Of a DNA stretch of 64,000 nt, positions 56,520 to 64,000 are shown in pieces. The notes beneath the pieces were generated by a model that was not told the origin of the DNA, ran no database searches, and saw only the letters and a list, made by a program, of their open reading frames with translations. The stretch is from contig OX235271.1 in assembly GCA_944472155.2 (NCBI GenBank), positions 84,147,256-84,211,255 on the forward strand. The letters run 5' to 3'. Source of the stretch: Trichobilharzia szidati (Eukaryota; Platyhelminthes; Trematoda; Strigeidida; Schistosomatidae). Within the stretch, counting starts at the first letter, position 1, and each line of letters starts with the position of its first letter. A program made the position numbers and the translations under genes.

Positions 56520-56707
56520 GGCTAGCAAAACCAAATGGGAAACGACGAGTTGAGCTTCCGAAGGAGATATAGAGGAGACAGTGTCAAGTGGAAATGAAAG
56601 CCCTTAGACAATCGTGGATTTAGCTAAATAAAACTGCGGAGAACAGAGTAAAGTCGGTATATCCTGATGAAACCATATGCTACAGTAAGAATAATAATAT
56701 ACATAAT
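56520..56707 (+). mobile_element. RTE-clade extreme 3' end
   Basis: AACCAAATGGGAAACGACGA (KPNGKRRV), GGAGATATAGAGGAGACAGT (.RYRGDSV), AATAAAACTGCGGAGAACAG (KTAENR), ending CATATGCTACAGTAAGAATA with AATAATATA. About 190 bp remain. Confidence 0.75.
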
Positions 56708-56712
56708 AAAGT

Positions 56713-56960
56713 TAGTGAATCGGTGTTTCAATGGTAGAATACTGTCCAACTACGCAGTGGACCAGGGTTCGATTCTCGGCCGGCTCACTCCTTTACCTCG
56801 CTAAGCCGATAGTAAGGCCAGTAAAGGGGGATGTTTGGGCACGAGGCTACCAACCCCACCCCGTAAAAGTTAACACCACTGCTACCGAAACTTCAGGACT
56901 CTAGCCTTAAGCTCTTTGTTTCACTGGGAACATAAAGAAATAAAATAATAATAATATCAA
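56713..56960 (+). mobile_element. tRNA-Gly-like SINE, near full length
   Basis: Head GTGAATCGGTGTTTCAATGG, TAGAATACTGTCC, B-box GGGTTCGATTCTCGG (56765), body AGCCGATAGTAAGGCCAGTA, AACACCACTGCTACCGAAAC, end block TCTTTGTTTCACTGGGAACA and AATAATAATA tail at 56944. The B-box is canonical. Confidence 0.85.
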
Positions 56961-58131
56961 AGGTAACTAATAGAGTTGAAACAAAAAAATTAATTCACAG
57001 TGATACATAATACTGAAATCATCTTTAAGCAATCATTCATATTCCCCTAGAAATACTTCATCAATAAATATAATGATTTCTGTTAGTGTTAATTGCTTCC
57101 AATGAATAGGCATTTAATGCCACATATACACATCAATAAAGAACTAAGCAAGTTAGAAATTAATATTTCATCCCTTTGATTATATCATAAACATATCAAT
57201 GCTTTAATTCCAAAATTACCGATCGTTTCAATGTGTTATCAAACAAACCCCAATGGAACATTTATTTTACTTATTTACAGACTATGTGATAAGCATTAAA
57301 AAGAAAATGGACAAGATTTGAGTGTTTTCATTCTTTTAAAAAATTTCACTATTTAACCTTCATTTTATTGCCTTTTGAAATGTTGGGGGATAATGATTTC
57401 TGATTGATTTATGAATAATATAAGCCCTATTCAGTGAGGTGTTTGGTAACTTTGCTTTTGCTTTGTGCTTTATGAAGTAACAATGCTGCAAATTATTTAT
57501 ATATATATATATATCGTAGTTACTAAACAAAAAAATCTTCCGTCTATTCCCCAGTAAAATAAATACACCGTGCATAGGGCTGATGATAAAACGGAGTGCT
57601 TTCATCGAAGTGAAATTAGACATAATTTTTTTTAACACCCTTTTTTGGTAGATAACTGTGATGCTTAGTTTAAGGTGCGCTCGTATATCTTGTTGTAATG
57701 TATATGTCTACCATATATGATTGTGAATGTGTGTGAGTGTGTGTGGGAGGGGGTGGGTACACATATTTAAGTATTTTTAGGAAACTATTTCTTGTAAAAT
57801 ACAAAGAAAACTGATTACAGCTATGAACACTGTTCAACTTTATGATAGATGAAACTATATCGGGGTTTTTTTACCTAAAAAAGAAATAATAATAATAAAA
57901 TAAAAAGTCTGTGGTTGGAATAAACACTGGAAAAAACAGGAAGAATATTTTAAGAATTGTTTTCTTTGAAAACAGCAACAACAACAATTTGATTTTATCT
58001 GTCATGTTTTTATGGGTTTTTTCTTCTTTCTAAATCACTGTTTTCACTAAATATTCATCAGTATATTATACAAGAATGTGTAATCTGTATAGCTGTGAAG
58101 TTATGAATGTTAATGCAAGGTTCTGAAACAG
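56961..58131. other. No gene; simple repeats
   Basis: AT-rich, with (TA)n at 57496-57514 and a GTGTGTGTGGGAGGGGGTGG stretch near 57736. The minus frame at 57360-57638 spans the (TA)n and is not supported. Confidence 0.45.
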
Positions 58132-58325
58132 GATTGATCACAATCTGACATCATTTAGAGGATTATTAGAAAACCAGGAAGTGCTGGACAGATATTTCGC
58201 CCTAGTTTGGGACTTACTGGGGTTCGAACTCAGGACCTTTTGGTTGTCATTTAGCCACTGAACCCAATCCAGTGGTCCATGAATTTCAACATCTTCCGAT
58301 TCACGATATTTAGCACAATTAGTTG
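58132..58325 (-). mobile_element. tRNA-Thr-like SINE, shortened
   Basis: CTGACATCATTTAGAGGATT, AAACCAGGAAGTGCTGGACA, TTTCGCCCTAGTTTGGGACT, reversed B-box GGTTCGAACTCAGG (58210), AGCCACTGAACCCAATCCAG and TTCACGATATTTAGC. The segment between the hammerhead-like block and the B-box is deleted. Confidence 0.76.
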
Positions 58326-58440
58326 ATAGTTTATCAAGCAGTTGGGGATTGTGCTCATTAAGTCGAATGAATAAATATTACTGCTTTCTGTCGTGCATTC
58401 TATGCGCATTCTTCGGACATTTGTGGTTTTTGAATATGTC

Positions 58441-58560
58441 ATTTATTGAGAAAGTATTATTTACTGGATGACGTTTCGGACGCAATTTATTGTTCACTAT
58501 CATCAAATCACAGACCTTGATATGGCTATGAGAAAATTCGGCTCATCTGATGTGAGCCAA
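58441..58560 (+). repeat. PLE-associated arm fragment, diverged
   Basis: GTATTATTTACTGGATGACG, TTTCGGACGCAATTTATTGT, TCACTATCATCAAATCACAG and GATATGGCTATGAGAAAA follow 37.66-37.73 kb with many changes. Confidence 0.55.
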
Positions 58561-58644
58561 ATCGGATACACCAGTGATCAGTTTGGCTCTGAACGAGTGA
58601 AACGAACATCGGGTGTTTAAATCACTTCAGTCTGCTTAGGAAGC

Positions 58645-58860
58645 ACTACTGGTTGGTGTGAATGGTATCCAATTAGCCATATAAGTCAATCAGTACACAG
58701 GGTCATGTCTGAGGTGCATATTACCCTAATAATTATGTAATTAAACCATTTATATTTGATTAGTTTTATTGCCCGCCTTAATAGACATCAGTGAGACAAT
58801 CATTTACTGGAGACAATAGCTGATACGGCTGTAAATCGTTCTCATTGGAGCAGATGCATC
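58645..58860 (+). pseudogene. Short repeat plus non-LTR C-terminal remnant
   Basis: 58645-58705 (GGAAGCACTACTGGTTGGTG...AGTCAATCAGTACAC) is the block also found near 17.5 kb. At 58785-58860 the plus strand reads ETIADTAVNRSHWSRCIHSL then a stop, equivalent to the end ..LGDMAQNRSQWRRCIHSL of the non-LTR tail family seen at 22.8 and 23.9 kb. AATAAA-like signals follow at about 58884. Confidence 0.55.
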
Positions 58861-59394
58861 CACTCTTTGTGATTTTTCATATCTAATAAAATTCTATTGT
58901 TCTTCCATATTACCATTCTTTTACCTCATATTTCTGTTTATTGTCTCTTCTGAATGTCTCTTCAATCGCTTCTCTTGCTTTGTGTGCTACGTGGAGGGAA
59001 TGTGGTACCTTGTGCTACTGCACATCTGTGTAAAGTTCTACATTGAAACCAGTCAGTTAGTAGTCTCTATTAGGTTACATTTCCAGTTGTTCATTATCAC
59101 AGAGACTGACTAACTAACATCTTATTACTACCTACATTTTATGGCAAATAAGTAATGATAAGTTTACAACGAAGCCTTTAATTACTACTTATTAATGTAA
59201 ACTATAAAATCCTATTTCATGCCGTCAAATATTCACAGACTCTTCTAATGAGTAAGATTATACGCGTTAAAGTTATCCATACATGTTTGTGATTTCCTGT
59301 CAATGTATCTGATCGCAGTGATCAGTTTTAGTTAGATATGTTGGCTTCTTGAATAAATGGCTAGATATTATCTGGATTAAGAACTTAAAGTTAC
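58861..59394. other. No gene seen
   Basis: AT-rich. Possibly 3' untranslated sequence of the preceding element. Confidence 0.3.
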
Positions 59395-59530
59395 CTGTTT
59401 CGGTGATGGCTGGTAGTAGGATCCCTGATGTGCGTTTCGTCCTATTTAGGGCTCGTCATTTGGATATATCTACCCCTCGGGTAAGTGATAATATTCCCAG
59501 TGAGACTCGAACTGAGTATATTCAGTCTGT
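59395..59530 (-). mobile_element. Sm-alpha-like repeat copy
   Basis: Minus strand: TCAGTTCGAGTCTCACTGGG, AATATTATCACTTACCCGAG, then the hammerhead, then GATCCTACTACCAGCCATCA. GTTCGAGTCTC is B-box-like and the order equals the copies at 19.7 and 62.5 kb. Confidence 0.75.
59419..59465 (-). ncRNA. Sm-alpha-type hammerhead ribozyme, nearly intact
   Basis: Minus strand: ATCCA (stem I), ATGACGAG (core, C3 changed to A), CCCT-AAATA-GG (stem II, partly weakened), ACGAAAC, CGCACATC (stem III and AUC triplet), AGGGAT (stem I, 3'). The change of the otherwise invariant C3 should abolish cleavage. Confidence 0.8.
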
Positions 59531-59727
59531 TAATTGGGAATTTTCAGTATTTCACTTCAAAACAAAAAATGTATCAACAATTCATGGGTGTTTACCTTAT
59601 AAAATGTCCTAATTAAGTTTACATATGACGACAATAAATTAACTAGGGAGTTCAGAATATCCAACCAGCATAAATTCGGCATAAATATGAGTCTGATAAA
59701 AAGTATTACATTAATTTTTGTACGAAT

Positions 59728-60000
59728 ATTCCCCATGAGCTGACATCGGTTAGAAAACAATTGAGAAACATGGGAGTACTACGTAACTGTTTCACCCTGG
59801 TTTGGAACTCTTTATCTGTACGCATCATCAGGGTTCGAACTTAGGACCCTCTGGTTATAAGGTGATATCGTAGACCATTAAGCTACTGGGACCCGATCAG
59901 GTTTCCCTGCCCATTAATCCTGACTTCTCCTAATTCACGATATAGCCTGACCACTACTTAATGTCATCAGACAGTATCTGTCCTCACACCCGACCTGCAA
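59728..60000 (-). mobile_element. tRNA-Thr-like SINE
   Basis: CCCCATGAGCTGACATCGGT, hammerhead-like block 59775-59821, reversed B-box GGTTCGAACTTAGG, CCATTAAGCTACTGGGACCC, TCACGATATAGCCTGACCAC, ending CTCACACCCGACCTGC. It meets a plus-oriented piece at 60000. Confidence 0.8.
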
Positions 60001-60115
60001 ACCAATACATGAACATCAATCTAGTGATCACTAGCGACTGGCCCTACTCAGGTAGGTAGTTGCCTGGGTTCTGTTGGGAAGTCATAACCAGTGGGGTACA
60101 GCGATTGAAGTTTGT
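60001..60115 (+). mobile_element. tRNA-Thr-like SINE 5' piece, tail to tail
   Basis: AAACCAATACATGAACATCA, GATCACTAGCGACTGGCCCT, ACTCAGGTAGGTAGTTGCCT, AACCAGTGGGGTACAGCG. Plus-oriented family start, complementary to the far end of a minus copy. Confidence 0.78.
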
Positions 60116-60499
60116 TTCTTAAAAAAACATCAAATATTACTAATAGTATATATGGATTGGTGTTAGGCGGAAACTCAACTTTAAAAGTTGGCAAAAACTT
60201 GACATCTCTATGAAGGCGCATTTTGCGTTTCAGCTGGCTAAGTCCAGTATTGAGAAACGAAATAGGAATATCAAGAAAAAATCACATTCTCTTACTTCAC
60301 ATTGTATATTATATTTATAAGAGCATTTTTTCAGACCACAGTCAGTAGTTTAAACATAAGAACCTCGATAAACGTCTGGAATTCGTTCTAAGTAAAAAGC
60401 CATGTAAAGTCTGTTTAAAGACAAAACATACAGCGAAAACTGTCGGTCTCCAAGGTATTTTCATCGTACGTTATCTTAATATGAAGAAACTCAAAAGGT

Positions 60500-61485
60500 A
60501 TTATTTTCTTCATCGACGAATTGATCTTCAAAGGCTGCACAACTGAATTCATATTTACCAATACGGTTGTGGACTGGATTATGCGTCAGACAGTGAGAAA
60601 CGAGAAGACAGGGATATCCTGGACCGACGTGAAGAACCTAGAAGACCTGGATTTAGCGGATGATTTATCTTTGATGTCACAAAAATCGAAGACTTACAAG
60701 CGAAAACCCACAAACTGGTCGAAGAAGCAGCAAAGACAGGACTGACTCCAGGTGAACATAGACAAGACGGAGGTTATGAAAATAACCAACCAACAACAAC
60801 AACAGCATCAGCAACATCCAGCGCCAATCATCATCAACGGGAGAGATTTGAAAGAGGTTACTTCATTCACTTATCTAGGGAGCATTGTCTCAACTACAGG
60901 AGGAACGGACGAGGATGTCAAATCGAGAATCGGGAAGGCGAGAAACATATTCATCAACCTGAAACCAATCTGGAAATCTTCGTCACTCAGCATCAACAAC
61001 GAAATTCGGATTTTCAATACAAACGTCAAGTCAGTTCTTCTATACGGATGGATCAGAAACTTGGCGGGTCACAAAGAATATTTCCAACAGCCTGTTACAG
61101 ACCTTTATCAACAGCTGTCTTCGCTCTATACTGAAGATCAGATGGCCGGAAAGAATCACCAACAATAAACTATGGGAACAAACAAAACAAGAACCAATCG
61201 CTCAACAAATATGCAGGAGAAAGAAGTGGAGATGGATTGAACACTCGCTGAGGAGGCCATTGGGTGACATCGCGCGTCAGACCCTCGAGTGGAACCCGAA
61301 AGGGAAGCGACGAGTGGGACGTCCAAGGGTGACATGGAGGAGATCGTGTGATGAGGAACTGAAACAGTATGGATTAACATGGATGCAAGTGAAAAGTACA
61401 GCACAAGACAGAAGCAAGTGGAAACGTGCAGCTGAAGCCCTATGTTCCACTAGGAACCCAAGGGAACAATAATAATAATAGGGGT
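60500..61485 (+). mobile_element. RTE-clade retrotransposon 3' region, best preserved copy
   Basis: Three open stretches connect with small frame changes: 60521-60745 (VVDWIMRQTV, TGISWTDVKNLEDLDLADDL), 60752-61168 ([79 protein letters not shown]) and 61260-61472 (TLEWNPKGKRRVGRPRVTWR, RSCDEELKQYGLTWMQVKST, DRSKWKRAAEALCSTRN). Between them is RRKKWRWIEHSLRRPLG (61215-61265). The catalytic box at 60653-60664 reads LADD, probably FADD with F to L. It ends with CCCTATGTTCCACTAGG and AATAATAATA. The RT fingers are absent (5'-truncated). An SR2/Perere-3-type RTE is the likely affiliation. Confidence 0.93.
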
Positions 61486-62454
61486 GTGAGACAGAGCTGA
61501 TACAATTACAGATTAGGAAATAATCAATAGCACAATGCAAATAAGGGTTTGAAATTTGACAGGCTCAAATTTCTTAAATTAAAAACAAGGAGTTTGACTA
61601 CTCGCTTGATAGGTGTAAAGAAGGTGAGAATGAAAAACTCAGTAAAACGCACAAAAGGAATATATAAGAGAGATAACAGTGAATTACTTATTAAAAACTG
61701 AAGCGAACAAGTGGGAAAGAGTTTCAGACCATACTAAAAGAAGAGAATGAATAAATCTTTTCTGCTCACAGATTTTTGGGGTCATAATGACGAACCGGTT
61801 CTAGGTAACTGTATTAATTATGTCTCACTCCCATGTTACTCAATAATAGGCTGCTTTATGCTTTTGGTGAATATAAATACGAATGTACAGTTATTTGAAG
61901 ATAACATGTAGACAGATAAACCATGGATTATCCTTTTTTGGTTATTTTTTCTCAGACGTACACCATATATATACCATTGTTTATTTTTGTAGATATACGG
62001 ATACTGATAGATATACTTTCCATTTCACGTCATTGCACGTTCTCTCTTGTGTAGAGCTGGTTTGGGAAATAGCTAGCTGACGTGAAATGTTGTTGGTGTT
62101 GTTAAGCTGTTTTTATGCAGCTAGGCGTCCCTATTTAACTTGACGCATCGCAAATATAGAAGTGACGACATCATGAAAGAAGATAAATTTGCTAATGAAG
62201 AGAAAATTTTCTTCGTTGAATCATCTTTTACTTTCTTCAAGGTATTATTCATTTAGTATCAATACTACATGATTAAGGGTAGTAAAATGTCACAAGTTAT
62301 TGAGTAAGTTTCGCTAATCATTTTTATAAGTACAATATTCTCTAATTTGGCAAACTTTTTAGAAAATTCAATTCACACATATTTCATATATAACCAATCA
62401 ACGGGAAATACACATCTAACTAACACCTGTTGCACAAAAGGTGGCTTTCTTTGA
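61486..62454. other. No gene seen
   Basis: AT-rich. 61980-62130 has CACGTCATTGCACG and GCTGACGTGAAATG but no recognised motif. Confidence 0.35.
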
Positions 62455-62600
62455 CTTATAACGTTTGGAACGATGGGTACTTGGTTTGAGTCTCAAATGG
62501 GAACACCATCACTCACTGAGGAATGCACGTATGTCCAGCTGGCTGACGAGTTCCAAACAGGACGAAATGTGCATTGTTGATTCGACTGCGAATCATCATC
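62455..62600 (+). mobile_element. Sm-alpha-like repeat copy
   Basis: GGTTTGAGTCTCAAATGGGA, ACACCATCACTCACTGAGGA, ATGCACGTATGTCCAGCTG, hammerhead, then CGACTGCGAATCATCATCTT. GGTTTGAGTCTC is B-box-like. Confidence 0.8.
62531..62590 (+). ncRNA. Sm-alpha-type hammerhead ribozyme with intact core
   Basis: CTGACGAG (62543-62550) and GAAA (62564-62567) are intact. Stem II is GTTC-CAAACA-GGAC, stem III ATGTGCAT, and the cleavage triplet ATT instead of GTC. About five extra bases before the core (GCTGG) and a changed 3' strand (GTTGATTC) weaken stem I. Confidence 0.8.
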
Positions 62601-63389
62601 TTCCAAATAACAATATATTGTGAATAAAACAATTGCATAGATAATTGTATAATCGCGTCTAAAGAGAACAGTTTCTTTTCTCCTTCACCTCCTCCTCCTG
62701 CTTACCACCGCTTTTACTTTTTTGCTTTATGATTTTGGTATACAGAAAAGTGTCAAAATTTTGCAGAATTATACAGAATTTCATAAAATGTATAATTCGC
62801 TTTTCATTTGATACACTTCATATTAGTGTCTGTAAAAGAAAAAAAAGGTATATACTTACACTTTCTTTGCAGTTTTTACAAAATGAGGGAAACTAATTAA
62901 TGTCAAGTTGTTTTCGACATGTTTAAAACAAAATTAGTGAGTAATAATTACTCTATAAACACAAATAAATACAGACATGTGTTAAGTGAATATTTCAATA
63001 TTTACAAGTGAACAAGTGAGATTGTTCTTTTTATTATCACTGTCTAATTACAAGTGAAGGAAAAGACTGGGCAGCTATGGCACAGCAGGGTTGATAATTA
63101 ATTAATTAATTACTTAATTATTCACGTGTACATCCTGATGTTTTGCTTTTTACTATGTATAGACGTCTATTTCATTATAAAATCTGTCTGCATAATTGAT
63201 AGCGAACTGCTGATTACATCATATATATACAAATGTGTGGTTTCTTACGAGTCACCTGGCTGATTACATAATGATTATAATGCGAGTATGATAGATTAAT
63301 AATTAGGCATCACTTTGTTGCTAAGTATTTGACAGCCGAGTTCAGCTGGCATGAAATACTTCCTGTTAGTAGTTTTTTAATCTACTTGA
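62601..63389. other. No gene seen
   Basis: AT-rich with an AATTAATTAATTAATTA run near 63097. Confidence 0.4.
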
Positions 63390-63720
63390 ATACAGTAGTA
63401 AGACAAGGGTGCATACAATCACCGATGATAGTCCTAATTATGGTAGATTGAGTTATTCATCAGACAGTGGGAAGCGAGAAGACAGGGATACGTTGGACCG
63501 ATCAGAAGACTCTAGAAGATCTGAATTTCTCGTGTCTTACAAACTCAAAGATCTACAGACGAAAGCCAGTAGATTGTCTGGAGAAGCAGGTAGCAAAGGC
63601 AGGATTTCAAATGGACATAGAGAAGAGGGAGGCGATGAAAATAATCAGTCGACAATAACAAGCACCAACCACTATCAACTGAATAAGTTTGAAAGAGGTT
63701 ACCACTTTCACTTTGACGGT
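63390..63720 (+). mobile_element. RTE-clade RT fragment, plus
   Basis: TVVRQGCIQSPMIVLIMVD-type start (VRQGC at 63400), SDSGKRED/GSEKTGIRWTDQKTLEDL (63467 frame), a deletion where DFADDL should be (SCLTNSKIYRRKP), FQMDIEKREAMKI and LNKFERGYHF (EVTTFTF in the correct frame). The catalytic aspartates are missing. Confidence 0.83.
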
Positions 63721-63724
63721 GTTA

Positions 63725-64000
63725 AAAATTTGAATTTTATTCCCTATATTGAGTAAATTAGATTTCCATAGTGATTTCAGATTAATGAATGTTTATCTTG
63801 CCTTTCCGATTCCGGTTATGATATCCTCATATGTGCTGAGTGTCTGTGTTTCGAACGATGCAACCTAGATAAGTGAAAGAAGTGACCTCTCTGAAATATT
63901 TCATATTGATACTGATTGGTGCTTGTTGTGGGTGGTTAGGTATCTTCATCAACCCTGTTCCCTCTCTGCTTACTTGAAGTCCTGTTTTAGCTACATCTTC
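63725..64000 (-). mobile_element. RTE-clade fragment, minus, running off the window
   Basis: Reversed blocks: GATTTCCATAGTGATTTCAG (LKSLWKS), TTGCCTTTCCGATTCCGGTT (RIGKAR), CATCCTATATGTGC-like (ED..), GTGACCTCTCTGAAATATTT (FREVTSF), ATTGGTGCTTGTTGTGGGTG (NPQQAPIS), ACTTGAAGTCCTGTTTTAGC (AKTGLQVS). It meets the plus fragment near 63722. Confidence 0.83.

Noticed and set aside
57360..57638. 92-codon minus open frame
   Set aside because: It runs through a (TA)n microsatellite, which explains the IYIYI-like peptide.
20798..64000. CRISPR array
   Set aside because: Repeats are dispersed, irregularly spaced and of eukaryotic transposon type; no regular spacer structure.

Overview
The window looks like repeat-rich nuclear DNA from a trematode flatworm, most probably a Schistosoma species. 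The evidence is AT-rich sequence, many decayed RTE-clade non-LTR retrotransposons with TAA-repeat tails, Penelope-like elements (PLEs) with GIY-YIG endonuclease domains, a BEL/Pao LTR element, tRNA-derived SINEs, and repeats matching the Sm-alpha type that carries a hammerhead ribozyme. The species cannot be fixed by reading alone. I see no convincing host protein-coding exon, no intact tRNA or rRNA gene, and no bacterial-style operon, CRISPR array or origin. Almost every recognisable reading frame is a broken transposon fragment.

Layout. 1-0.75 kb: CR1-like reverse transcriptase (RT) remnant. 0.93-7.87 kb: a heavily decayed BEL/Pao LTR element on the minus strand, with gag, RT and integrase remnants between two LTR-like repeats. 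8.2-17 kb: three RTE copies, two solo LTRs of one family in opposite orientation, and tRNA-Gly-like SINEs. 19.2-19.9 kb: PLE endonuclease next to an inverted repeat enclosing an Sm-alpha-like hammerhead. 21.5-31.5 kb: an unclassified 0.6-kb repeat, 3' ends of non-LTR elements, SINEs, a PLE foldback and a PLE RT/endonuclease fragment. 33-40.8 kb: two well-delimited RTE insertions, PLE fragments, and a PLE with about 0.3-kb inverted arms. 42-60 kb: mostly SINEs, RTE fragments and a second copy of the 0.6-kb repeat arranged as a foldback. 60.5-64 kb: the best preserved RTE 3' region, an Sm-alpha-like hammerhead, and two RTE pieces meeting head to head.

How the pieces relate. The tRNA-Gly-like SINEs end in the same CCCTATGTTCCACT-type block and AATAAT tail as the RTE elements, as expected if the RTE RT mobilised them. 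A second, tRNA-Thr-like SINE carries a segment that, when copies are compared position by position, fits a type I hammerhead ribozyme organised like the one in Sm-alpha; every copy here is damaged somewhere. Four truncated RTE copies are bounded by exact 8-12 bp target-site duplications, so their ends are firmly placed. The most interesting material is the hammerhead-bearing SINE family, the PLE inverted architectures and the recurrent head-to-head SINE pairs. I did not find a clearly new protein-coding system.
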